DNA of 64,000 nucleotides from Acidipila sp. EB88 (lineage in GTDB: Bacteria; Acidobacteriota; Terriglobia; Terriglobales; Acidobacteriaceae). The notes below the pieces were generated by a model. The model was given only the letters and a program-made list of their open reading frames with translations. It ran no database searches and had not been told where the DNA came from. The stretch spans positions 1,302,001-1,366,000 of the forward strand of contig NZ_QWEV01000005.1 in the NCBI RefSeq assembly GCF_003858395.1, given 5' to 3'. Position numbers and translations under genes: made by a program. Every line of letters begins with the position of its first letter. The first letter of the stretch is position 1. Positions 1-7,682 of the stretch are shown here, in pieces.

Positions 1-1
1 G

Positions 2-661
2 AGCATCTCGGTGGAAGAGCAGTTCTACCTGGTGTGGCCCACAGTGATGCGCAAGATGACGATCACGGGCATGCGCAACTTCTGCATTGCGCTGATCGTG
101 CTCGCGGTCGCCACGGCGGCCTACCTCGGCGCGCACCATAACAGCTTTATCCACATGTGGTTCAACAGCGCAGTGGAGATGCTGTTCTTCGCGGCCGGCG
201 GACTGATGGCGCTTCGCTACGGCCTGCGCAAGCAGAAGGAATCGATGGCGATGGCGCTCGGCGGCCTCGTTGTCGGCCTCGGCTGCTGGGTGCTTGCGAA
301 TCGCTTGATTGGCTTCACGCTTGAGGATTCGCCGGAGTCGGGCAGGTACGCGGCAGTGGTGTACCCGCTCGTGGCGGCCGGCTCAGCCGCGCTGCTCTGG
401 GCTTTTCTGCACATGCCCAAGTTCCTGATCCGCAGGGAGCTGGTTTACCTTGGACGGATCTCGTACGGACTATACGTCTTCCATGGCTTTGCGCTGCTGA
501 TCGGGGAGATCTTTGTTGGCCCGCATCTGCGGGCGCACCTGTGGCTGATCGTGTCTTTCCTTCTCTCCGTTCTGCTGGCGACCTTGTCGTATGAATACTT
601 CGAAAAACCGTTCCTTCGCCTGAAACACCGCTTTGAGGTTGTGCACTCACGGGCGGCCTGA
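2..661 (+). CDS. Membrane acyltransferase, acyltransferase-3 family (5' end cut by window)
   Basis: C-terminal 219 residues of an integral membrane O-acyltransferase; the reading frame runs in from the left edge, so the true start lies outside. The visible part opens with SISVEEQFYL, the signature that follows the active-site region in OafA/WecH-like proteins, and continues through about six hydrophobic segments to a basic tail ending in VVHSRAA. The family moves acyl groups, often acetyl, onto extracytoplasmic sugars or lipids; the substrate cannot be read here. The next gene, 348 bp downstream on the same strand, is a paralogue with the same SISVEEQFYL motif and nearly the same tail (YEKPFLRIKH against FEKPFLRLKH), so the two are a tandem duplication. 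Confidence 0.85.
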   Translation, partial: SISVEEQFYLVWPTVMRKMTITGMRNFCIALIVLAVATAAYLGAHHNSFIHMWFNSAVEMLFFAAGGLMALRYGLRKQKESMAMALGGLVVGLGCWVLANRLIGFTLEDSPESGRYAAVVYPLVAAGSAALLWAFLHMPKFLIRRELVYLGRISYGLYVFHGFALLIGEIFVGPHLRAHLWLIVSFLLSVLLATLSYEYFEKPFLRLKHRFEVVHSRAA

Positions 662-1009
662 CACTTCCACCTGCGGTATGCGTGCATCGCAGGCGGCGGC
701 TCTGCAACAGAGACGCCGCCTGGCTTCGCCGGCAAGAGCATCCGGCAACCTGCCTGGTGCCCCGTTCTCTCCTGCAGTCTTCCCTGCTTCCCCTTTCCCT
801 GGTCTGCACCCTCATCGTCCACCCCGATAGCACGGTCTGCATCCGGAGGCTGCGCTGCGGCGATGCTGTCCCTACTGCGTGCGTGTGAGTCGATCCTGAC
901 TGCAACAAAGTAAGGCTGCACGTAAGTGCTCTATCGAACTTACTAAGTCAGATCGCTTACATACCTTGGTTGGGTATTCGGGAGATACAAGAGCAGGAGT
1001 GTCGAATAT
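662..1009. other. Gene-free stretch between tandem acyltransferases
   Basis: 348 bp separate the two paralogues. No convincing ORF, tRNA or terminator is visible. The last 100 bp are less GC-rich than the rest and presumably hold the promoter of the second acyltransferase, but no clean -35/-10 pair can be assigned. A Shine-Dalgarno AGGAG lies at 995-999. Confidence 0.5.
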
Positions 1010-2179
1010 ATGGCATACGCCGTTCCAGGAACCCCGCAGGTTGCGCCGGGAGCAACCACGCAGGGAGCGTCAACGAAGAGCAAGTTCTACCGTCCAGAGC
1101 TCGATGCGGTGCGCTTCGTTCTCTTTCTGGGTGTTTTCATCAACCACGGCATGAACCACACACAAAGCGCGCTCTTTGCAAAAATCCCCTGGCTGGAGCT
1201 GTGTGTCCGCAGCTTTCACGACCTGTGCGGCTTTTCGCTCAGTTTCTTCTTCTTCCTGAGCGCCTATCTGATCACATGTCTGTTACAGATAGAGAAACAT
1301 CGCACCGGCACTGTGCACCTGGCCAAGTTCTACAGCCGCCGCCTGCTTCGCTTGTGGCCGCTCTACATTGGCTTCATCCTGCTGATCGCCCTGCTTGGCC
1401 TCGGAAACCGGGACCTTGCCATGAGTCGTGGCGCGGTGGTGGCCATGCTGCTCTTCGTCGGGAACTGGTATGCCATTTTTCACCTGGGCTTTCCTTCCCC
1501 GGTGGTCAATCACCTTTGGAGCATCTCGGTCGAAGAACAGTTCTACCTGCTGTTTCCTTCGCTTACGCGCAGGTTCTCCAATGCGCGTATGCAGCAGCTC
1601 TGCGGGCTCGTATGCGCCGTATCCCTGGCGACCACATGGCTGCTCGTGCACAAGGGGGCGGGCCTGAACAGGGTGTGGCTTGACAGCCTTGTGCAGAGCA
1701 TTTTCTTTGCCGGCGGGGCGCTCTACGGCTTTCATGACTCCCTGCGGGAGCATGCGAAATCGGCAAAGGGCGCGCTGCTCGGCATCGCCGCAGGCGTGGC
1801 TTTGTGGGCGGTGGCACAGGCCGGCAATGTCACCAGCCTGACGCGTCCCATGCATCCGTTCACCGCAACCATGGCCTACGCCCTGGCTGCGCTGGGCTGC
1901 GCCTGCATCCTGCGCGGCGTTCTCAAGGTGCCGTTGTCGTGGGTGCCCCGCTGGCTTGTGTACCTTGGGCGCGTCGCGTACGGGCTGTATGTGTTTCATG
2001 CCCTGGTTATCTATGGAGTGCAGAAGTACCTGGCGCCGCACATCCGCGTGCCGGGCCTCGGCCTGCTGCTGGAGCTGTTGCTCACGATCGCCATCGCCGT
2101 GCTTTCCTACGAGTTCTACGAGAAGCCGTTCCTGCGGATCAAGCACAAGTTCGAACTGGTGCACTCCCGCACCGCCTGA
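1010..2179 (+). CDS. Membrane acyltransferase, acyltransferase-3 family
   Basis: A complete 389-residue multi-pass acyltransferase of the OafA/WecH-like family, expected in the cytoplasmic membrane and using an acyl-CoA donor to modify a surface glycan or lipid; the acceptor is unknown. Residues 28-50 (RPELDAVRFV then NHG) match the family N-terminus with its conserved Arg and the catalytic-type His. A KFYSRRLLRLWP stretch near residue 103 and HLWSISVEEQFYLL near residue 167 are further hallmarks, followed by about six more membrane segments and a basic cytoplasmic tail. The ATG is supported by AGGAG ten bases upstream. It is a close paralogue of the gene just upstream and is followed by a strong hairpin. 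Confidence 0.88.
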   Translation: MAYAVPGTPQVAPGATTQGASTKSKFYRPELDAVRFVLFLGVFINHGMNHTQSALFAKIPWLELCVRSFHDLCGFSLSFFFFLSAYLITCLLQIEKHRTGTVHLAKFYSRRLLRLWPLYIGFILLIALLGLGNRDLAMSRGAVVAMLLFVGNWYAIFHLGFPSPVVNHLWSISVEEQFYLLFPSLTRRFSNARMQQLCGLVCAVSLATTWLLVHKGAGLNRVWLDSLVQSIFFAGGALYGFHDSLREHAKSAKGALLGIAAGVALWAVAQAGNVTSLTRPMHPFTATMAYALAALGCACILRGVLKVPLSWVPRWLVYLGRVAYGLYVFHALVIYGVQKYLAPHIRVPGLGLLLELLLTIAIAVLSYEFYEKPFLRIKHKFELVHSRTA

Positions 2180-2197
2180 CGCCCTGGTCTGGCGCAA

Positions 2198-2233
2198 ACA
2201 GCGAAGGCTACCCTTGCGGATAGCCTTCGCTGT
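2198..2233. terminator. Perfect 13-bp hairpin between acyltransferase and frr
   Basis: The arms ACAGCGAAGGCTA (2198-2210) and TAGCCTTCGCTGT (2221-2233) are perfectly complementary around a 10-base loop. The hairpin sits between two convergent genes and could serve both. No T-run follows on either side, so termination might be Rho-assisted or the element may simply protect mRNA 3' ends. Confidence 0.65.
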
Positions 2234-2314
2234 GCGTATTGCTCGGCGTGTTCGGCCACTGAAGGCCCGGAGTTCGCAGGAAGCCTAGGCTTCGGAAGAA
2301 CGGGCGAGCCGTGG

Positions 2315-2902
2315 TCAGATCTGCATGATTTCGGCTTCTTTTTTCTTGCTCAGATCCTCAAGCCGCTTGATCTCTTCGTCGGTCATCTTCTGCACTTCGT
2401 CAAGAGAGCGCTTTTCCTCGTCTGCCGAGATCTTCTTCTCTTTGGCCGCGGCCTTGATCTGCTCGTTGCCATCCCGGCGGATGTTGCGCGCGCCGGTCTT
2501 GTGCTCTTCCAGCACCCGGGCCAGTTGCTTCACCACGTCGCGGCGACGTTCTTCGGTCATTGGCGGAACGGGCACGCGCACCATCTTGCCGTCGTTCTGC
2601 GGGTTGAACCCGTACTCCGAGGTACGCAGCGCCTTTTCAATCTCGTTGATCATGCTGGTGTCCCAGGGCTGGATCACGATCGAGTTGGCGTCGGGTGTGG
2701 TCAGCTGGGCGATCGCGCTCAACGCGGAGGGCGTGCCGTAATAGTCCACGCGCACGTTGTCGAGCATCTGGGTGCTGGCGCGGCCGGTGCGGATGCCCTG
2801 CAGGTTGTGCTGAAAGTCGGAGACAGATTTTTCAAGCCGCGTCTTGATCTGTTGGTACACGTCCTTGAGCGCGGGGATGGCAGCCATGGCAGATGGGGGC
2901 AT
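2315..2902 (-). CDS. frr: Ribosome recycling factor
   Basis: RRF splits the post-termination 70S ribosome together with EF-G. The protein is 195 residues from this start (family about 185), with the full pattern: an N-terminal helix with IRTGRAS, the domain II segment around YYGTP and IQPWD, then the long C-terminal helices (PPMTEERR, KKISADEEKR). An ATG at 2902 has AGGA eleven bases upstream; the ATG at 2887 (MAAIPALKD) gives a length closer to the family but lacks a ribosome site, so either may be used. pyrH and tsf, common partners of frr elsewhere, are not adjacent: frr stands alone, divergent from the radical SAM gene. Confidence 0.96.
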   Translation of the reverse strand: MPPSAMAAIPALKDVYQQIKTRLEKSVSDFQHNLQGIRTGRASTQMLDNVRVDYYGTPSALSAIAQLTTPDANSIVIQPWDTSMINEIEKALRTSEYGFNPQNDGKMVRVPVPPMTEERRRDVVKQLARVLEEHKTGARNIRRDGNEQIKAAAKEKKISADEEKRSLDEVQKMTDEEIKRLEDLSKKKEAEIMQI

Positions 2903-3258
2903 GCGTGTCAGTGTCCTGTGGTGCAGAAATTCTTGAAACAACCTCTCTGATTGTACCCGCCGAGCCTGCCGATGGCAGCTTCTCCGGCGGCCCGGATACC
3001 CGCTCACAGGCGTCCACGGGCTGCCCTGCAGCGGGTGCCGCGCACTCAGTTTGAAGCACCGCTCCGGTCCGGCATCGATAGCCTCAGGCGCCTTTTTTCT
3101 GGACGGGCTTTACGCTATTCCGCAGGCCTGGTCTATGGCCGGCGCTACCGAGTGGGGCATTTGCTATGCGCCCTGTAGCGGCAGGCCTTCACGGGCTTCC
3201 TCCCTAAGTCGCCAATTGCACAGACGGTTCTTGCCTGCGCCTGTTTCCTTACAGGTCT
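2903..3258. other. Divergent intergenic region, frr / radical SAM gene
   Basis: 356 bp between the two divergent starts. It should hold promoters for both genes, but none is clear enough to place. Overlapping short ORFs read as translated GC-rich noise. No tRNA-like or riboswitch-like structure was recognised. Confidence 0.45.
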
Positions 3259-4845
3259 GTGACCGTTCATCTGATTAACCCCAGCGACAACTCCTTCGGT
3301 ACCGCCGTGATCACTCCTCGCTGGCTGTTTGTTCTCGCAGCTGCAACTCCATCAGAAGCAGGTGATCCAGTCCTGGTAGACGAGTCCATTGAGCAGGTGG
3401 ACTTTGCGACGATTGCGCCCGGCGACATTGTGGGTATCAGCGTGCACACCGGCAATGCCCTGCGCGGGTACGAGGTGGGCCGACAGGCCCATGCTCGGGG
3501 TGCGTGGGTTGTGTATGGCGGCATCCACGCCACGCTCTACCCGGACGAGGTGCTGGCGCTGGGCGCAGCCCATGCCGTGGTCAAGGGCGACGGCGACATC
3601 GCCTGGGGCAAGGTCGTTCGCGACTGCATGGCCGGCAACCCGGGCCGGATTTACGAAGGTGGACGGATCGAAGGGCAGCAGTTCCTGGCTGGACGCTGGG
3701 ACCTGATGCAGCCGGACAAATATATGTGGGCTTCGGTGCAGACGATTCGGGGCTGCCCCAAGCATTGCTCGTTCTGCTCGGTGTGGCGCACCGATGGGCA
3801 GCAGCCGCGGCAACGCCGGTTCCAGAGCGTTATCGATGAGATCGTGTCGCTCCGCCGGATCGGCTTCCGCTTTATCGCGCTGGCCGATGACAACTTCTAC
3901 CCGGTCACGCTGACCGACCTGCGCCTTGCCCGCGAACAGAACAACCAGGCGCGCATCGATGAGCTCACGGCCATTCGCGCTGAGCGCTTCCAGTTGATGG
4001 AAGAGCTCGCCAAGCTGCCCCGGGACATGGTGTTCTTTACGCAGATCACGATGGAGGCTGCCGAGGACGGCGAGTACCTCGACGCCATGCGCAACGCCAA
4101 TATCAAGGGTGCGCTGGTCGGGGTCGAGGCGGTGACGCCGGAAGGCCTCAAGGCCGTTTTCAAGGACTTCAACTACTCCGGCGAGGCACTGGCGAAGCAG
4201 TTGCAGACCTTCAAGAAGCACGGCGTGCATGTTCTGGGTTCGTTTATCTTCGGGCTGCCCACGGACAAGCCCGCGACCTTCGATGCCACGGTAGAGATGG
4301 CGCTCAAGTCGGGCGTGACCTTTGCGCAGTTCGTGATGATGACGCCGTTTCCCGGCACGGTCGACTTCGCCCGATGGGAGAAGGAGCAGGCCAAGCACCC
4401 GACGCTGGTCGGCGATATCCCGGTCACGCGGTACTGGCTGATCCCTACGGAAGTGCGGCCCAAGATGTTTACCCCGCACCCCTCCATGAGCGCGGAAGAG
4501 ATCAAGACACGCACCCAGCTCGTGTGGGATCGCTTCTACAGCTGGTCAGCCGTGTGGGAACGGTCCGCGTGCACACCGACCCTGAAGTCCAGGGTCGCCT
4601 TCATGTTCCTGTCCAAGCTGTACCGGCAGATGTATGCCGGTACCGGCATCTCGACCGACAGTGCGCGCCGTAAGAAGTCCAAGAACACCGCACGATGGAT
4701 GGCGAAGCAGACCAAACGCCTTTTTCAGGCCAAGCCCATGCCTGAACTGCAGTCGCCGCATTGGGAGCTGCCCGCAGGCCTGCTCGCCCCGGAAAACCAC
4801 AACCAGGACCAGGGAAGCCCATTCGTCGTGATGCCCGGACGCTGA
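3259..4845 (+). CDS. Radical SAM protein with N-terminal cobalamin-binding-like domain
   Basis: 528 residues. Residues 1-130 look like the Rossmann-type B12-binding domain of class B radical SAM enzymes, with the typical YGGIHATLYPDE motif at about 86-97 but no DxHxxG, as is usual for these base-off enzymes. The radical SAM core follows, with the iron-sulfur CxxxCxxC at C166, C170 and C173 (RGCPKHCSFC) and a GVEAVTPEGL strand near residue 295. A helical, charged insert of about 35 residues (roughly 218-253) interrupts the barrel, and the last 80 residues are basic. The start is GTG. Substrates of the broader family include lipids, hopanoids and natural products; nothing here fixes the substrate. 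It is flanked by unrelated housekeeping genes and seems monocistronic. Confidence 0.85.
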   Translation: MTVHLINPSDNSFGTAVITPRWLFVLAAATPSEAGDPVLVDESIEQVDFATIAPGDIVGISVHTGNALRGYEVGRQAHARGAWVVYGGIHATLYPDEVLALGAAHAVVKGDGDIAWGKVVRDCMAGNPGRIYEGGRIEGQQFLAGRWDLMQPDKYMWASVQTIRGCPKHCSFCSVWRTDGQQPRQRRFQSVIDEIVSLRRIGFRFIALADDNFYPVTLTDLRLAREQNNQARIDELTAIRAERFQLMEELAKLPRDMVFFTQITMEAAEDGEYLDAMRNANIKGALVGVEAVTPEGLKAVFKDFNYSGEALAKQLQTFKKHGVHVLGSFIFGLPTDKPATFDATVEMALKSGVTFAQFVMMTPFPGTVDFARWEKEQAKHPTLVGDIPVTRYWLIPTEVRPKMFTPHPSMSAEEIKTRTQLVWDRFYSWSAVWERSACTPTLKSRVAFMFLSKLYRQMYAGTGISTDSARRKKSKNTARWMAKQTKRLFQAKPMPELQSPHWELPAGLLAPENHNQDQGSPFVVMPGR

Positions 4846-4904
4846 AGGGGAATCGAGCCGGGCGGCGATCGCTGCTCGGCTCGAGCGATGAGACGGCACA
4901 TTGG

Positions 4905-5897
4905 TTATGACAGGGTGATCGCGACTTTGCCAATCTGCTGGTTTGACGCAAGGTACGTGTACGCCTGCTGGAACTGCTCGAATGGAAAGGTTTTCGCCAG
5001 GATCACCTTGAAGCGGCCATCTTCCAGGCGCTCGCGTACGTAGTCACACGCGGGCCCGAGCAGCTCGGGTGAAACGGTGATCTCGTGCAACGTGTACCCC
5101 TGCACCCGCAGGGATTTGCCCAGCGCCAGCATTAATGGAAACGGTGTGGGCTCGGTGGCGAGCGCGCCGTACTCGAAGATCGTGCCACTGTGCGCGCACG
5201 CTTCGGCAAGCTTCTCCACGTACGGACCGCCGACCGGGTCAAACACAAGGCGGGCGCCCTGGCCACCGGTGATCTCGTCCACGCGGGCCTTCAAATCTTC
5301 TTCCTCGGTCACAATCACGTGGTCCGCACCCTGCGCCAGCAGCGCGTCCCGCTTGTCGCTCTTGCGCGTTGTCGCGATAGCGATGCCGCCCTCGGCCTTG
5401 ACGATCTGGATGGCCGCGATGCCTACGCTGCTTGAAGCGGCGGTGATCAGCACGAAGTCGCCCGTGGTGACCTTGCCATGCCGCACGAGCGCACCATAAG
5501 CCGTCAGGTACTGCATCCAGACCGATGCGCCTTCCGCAGCGGATAGCTTTTCGGGATAGCGGGCAAGCCGGCTCGCAGGCACCACGGCCTCCTCACCCAG
5601 ACAGCCATACTGGTTCATCGAGAAGCCCGGCACCGTCGCAAAACGCTGGCCGATGATCGACGCATCCACGTCCGGTCCGACAGCGGTGACGACGCCGGCT
5701 ATCTCGTAGCCGATGCGTGACGGCAGCTTTGCAGTCTCAAGGTAATACCCGCCAAGATACATGAGCTCTGCGCGATTCAGGCCCATCGCCTCCACGCGCA
5801 GTTTGACCTCACCCTGCGCGGGCGCACGCACGGCAATCTCTTCCAGCTTGAGCTCTTCCGGACCGCCGTTGTTGTGGAACAAAACTGCCTTGGACAT
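4905..5897 (-). CDS. Zinc-independent MDR-type dehydrogenase / NADPH:quinone reductase-like
   Basis: A 330-residue medium-chain dehydrogenase/reductase. The N-terminal GroES-like domain (residues 1-120) has GPEELKLEE and GYEIAGVV but lacks the catalytic-zinc Cys/His set, which places it with quinone reductases rather than alcohol dehydrogenases. A Rossmann domain follows with ITAASSSVGIAAIQ (about 152-165), a serine-rich variant of the usual glycine motif, and FDPVGG near 218. It would reduce quinones or enones with NADPH. AGGAG lies about nine bases before the ATG. It is downstream of lipA on the same strand with a 174-bp gap, so co-transcription is possible but not shown. Confidence 0.85.
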   Translation of the reverse strand: MSKAVLFHNNGGPEELKLEEIAVRAPAQGEVKLRVEAMGLNRAELMYLGGYYLETAKLPSRIGYEIAGVVTAVGPDVDASIIGQRFATVPGFSMNQYGCLGEEAVVPASRLARYPEKLSAAEGASVWMQYLTAYGALVRHGKVTTGDFVLITAASSSVGIAAIQIVKAEGGIAIATTRKSDKRDALLAQGADHVIVTEEEDLKARVDEITGGQGARLVFDPVGGPYVEKLAEACAHSGTIFEYGALATEPTPFPLMLALGKSLRVQGYTLHEITVSPELLGPACDYVRERLEDGRFKVILAKTFPFEQFQQAYTYLASNQQIGKVAITLS

Positions 5898-6071
5898 GTG
5901 TCTATGTCTCCTGCAGCGTTAGATGGAGTCGGGGACGCGGAGGGTGCACCCTTGCGCATCAAGACATGGAGCCCGACCAGAACCGCAGCGAGGACCGAGC
6001 GAAGACGCAGGGCAGCAGCAAAGCTGGAGGGTTAGTTTGCAACCTATAAGGTGGCGCTGGTTAGGGCGGCG

Positions 6072-6992
6072 CTAGGCGTGCTGAGCGGCGGAGCCCGCCT
6101 GCTCGTGCGCGTGGTAGCTCGAGCGCACCAGGGGTCCACTCTCCACGTGACGGAAGCCCATCGCGAGCGCCTCGGTCTTCATAAAGGCGAACTCATCCGG
6201 CGTGTAGTAGCGCGCCATGGGCAAGTGGTCGCGCGAAGGCCGCAGGTACTGCCCGATCGTCAGCACGTTGGTCCCGACCGCGGCCAGATCGCGATACACC
6301 TCGAGCAGCTCGTGCATCTCCTCGCCAAGGCCGACCATGACACCGGATTTCGTGACAATCTCCGGCGCGAGTTCCTTTGCGTACTCCAGCAGCCGCAGCG
6401 TGCGCTCGTAGCGCGCGCCGGAACGCACCGCCCGGTACAGCCTCGGCACGGACTCGGTATTGTGGTTCAGGATCTCAGGGCGCGCATCGACCACGATCCT
6501 GATCGCCTCGGGATTGCCCTGGAAGTCGGGGATCAACACTTCCACCTGGCAGCCCGGGGCCTGGACACGGATTTGCTCAATCACCTCAGCAAACATACGC
6601 GCGCCACCCAGCACATCGTCATCGCGATTGACGCTGGTGATCACGGCGAACTTGAGATCGAGCTGCGCAACCGCTTCAGCCACGCGCCGCGGCTCATCGA
6701 GATCGATGGGCTCGGGACGGCCCTTGGGCACCGCGCAGAATCCGCAACGGCGGGTGCACAGGTTGCCGAGCATCATGAAGGTGGCGGTGCGATGCGACCA
6801 GCATTCGCCAATATTGGGGCAGTGTGCCGACTCGCACACGGTGTGCAGGTTGAGCGAGCGCGCCAGCTTTTTCAGATCGTGATAATTTTCGCCGGAAGGC
6901 GCACGCGCTTTGAGCCACTCGGGCTTGGGCGCGGGCTTGCGCGGGGAAAGATCGATCTGGATCAGGCCAGCACTCTGGGCTACGGTCGCCAT
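6072..6992 (-). CDS. lipA: Lipoyl synthase
   Basis: LipA inserts two sulfur atoms into octanoyl groups on E2 and H proteins using radical SAM chemistry. Both clusters are visible: the auxiliary cluster Cys at 53, 58 and 64 (CESAHCPNIGEC) and the SAM cluster at 79, 83 and 86 (CTRRCGFC). Family motifs include TSVNRDD, NHNTESV and the C-terminal GPLVRSSYHA containing the Arg-Ser-Ser that caps the auxiliary cluster. Length is 306 residues, normal. The ATG at 6992 follows directly on a GTG (6995) that could also start. No Shine-Dalgarno is seen; a TACACT -10-like hexamer ends eight bases upstream. lipB is not adjacent. Confidence 0.97.
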   Translation of the reverse strand: MATVAQSAGLIQIDLSPRKPAPKPEWLKARAPSGENYHDLKKLARSLNLHTVCESAHCPNIGECWSHRTATFMMLGNLCTRRCGFCAVPKGRPEPIDLDEPRRVAEAVAQLDLKFAVITSVNRDDDVLGGARMFAEVIEQIRVQAPGCQVEVLIPDFQGNPEAIRIVVDARPEILNHNTESVPRLYRAVRSGARYERTLRLLEYAKELAPEIVTKSGVMVGLGEEMHELLEVYRDLAAVGTNVLTIGQYLRPSRDHLPMARYYTPDEFAFMKTEALAMGFRHVESGPLVRSSYHAHEQAGSAAQHA

Positions 6993-7115
6993 CACGTTCT
7001 AGTGTAATGCTCCGGCGCCTGCACCATGGCAGACTTCTTCCGTGGCGCCGACCGGGCGGGGTGCCATGCGTGCTGAGCCAGCGTGCTCCGTCGTCTCCGC
7101 GCTATGCTGTGCGAT

Positions 7116-7454
7116 ATGGATTGCCTTTTTTGCCGCATCGCTGCCGGCGCCGTGCCGGTGCCCGCCCTGTACCAGGATGAACAGGTCTATGCCTTTCTCG
7201 ACATTGCGCCCCAGGCGCCCGTGCATTTTTTAGTCATCCCTAAGCTCCACGTGCAGTCGCTGGCGCATACGGCGCGCGAGCACACGGCGCTACTGGGCCA
7301 CATGCTGGCAGTGGCTGCGGAGCTGGCCGCGCGCGAAGGCCTGCTCGATGGCTTTCGCACCGTGATCAACAGCGGCGAGGACGGCGGCCAGACCATCGAC
7401 CACCTGCACCTGCACGTACTCGGCGGCCGCCCCATGGGCTGGCCCCCGGGCTAG
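7116..7454 (+). CDS. HIT-family (HINT-like) nucleotide hydrolase
   Basis: 112 residues, the size of bacterial HINT proteins, which hydrolyse AMP-linked phosphoramidates and similar nucleotides in the cytoplasm. It begins MDCLFCRI with the usual CxxC pair, has HFLVIPKLH in the middle, and ends with the histidine triad DHLHLHVLGG, where the middle His is the nucleophile. An in-frame ATG at 7104 and a TTG further upstream would add residues that family members lack, so 7116 was chosen although no ribosome site is obvious. The gene is divergent from lipA and convergent with the disordered-protein gene, with a repeat and a hairpin between. Confidence 0.92.
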   Translation: MDCLFCRIAAGAVPVPALYQDEQVYAFLDIAPQAPVHFLVIPKLHVQSLAHTAREHTALLGHMLAVAAELAAREGLLDGFRTVINSGEDGGQTIDHLHLHVLGGRPMGWPPG

Positions 7455-7484
7455 CCTGCCTCGCGCGGCCCGACGGAGAACAAA

Positions 7485-7574
7485 CCGCCTGCGCGGCTGG
7501 CGGTCCCTTCGGGACGGGTACTTGCTTGAGAAAAGTAAACACCCCACGAAGTGGGCGCCTCCCGCGCAGAAGGC
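7485..7574 (+). repeat. REP/BIME-like palindromic repeat, copy A (paired arms)
   Basis: The left arm begins CCGCCTGCGCGGCTGGCGG (7485-7503) followed by a small hairpin TCCCTTCGGGA. After a 26-base AT-richer spacer, the right arm (7541-7574) is an inverted, diverged copy: its reverse complement contains CCACTTCGTGG and CTGCGCGGGAGGCG. The same arm sequence recurs at 18438, 20597 and 23108. It lies downstream of the HIT gene and could fold into a long hairpin or two tandem ones. Confidence 0.75.
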
Positions 7575-7603
7575 CTGCCGTTACCAGCCGTACTGTTCGG
7601 AGT

Positions 7604-7660
7604 GCAGCAACGCAAACGGCCCATGCGGAAGCTTGTCCGCATGGGCCGTTCTGTTGCTGC
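7604..7660. terminator. Bidirectional terminator-like hairpin
   Basis: A perfect 15-bp stem, AACGGCCCATGCGGA (7615-7629) against TCCGCATGGGCCGTT (7636-7650), with a six-base loop, is extended by eight more pairs (GCAGCAAC / GTTGCTGC) after a small internal loop. It sits between the convergent HIT gene and the disordered-protein gene. There is no clear T-run. Confidence 0.7.
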
Positions 7661-7682
7661 TGCTGAATTCGACGGTCGAGTT

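Noticed and set aside
1..2179. Mobile element causing the tandem acyltransferases
   Set aside because: No transposase, terminal inverted repeats or target-site duplications; ordinary gene duplication explains the pair.
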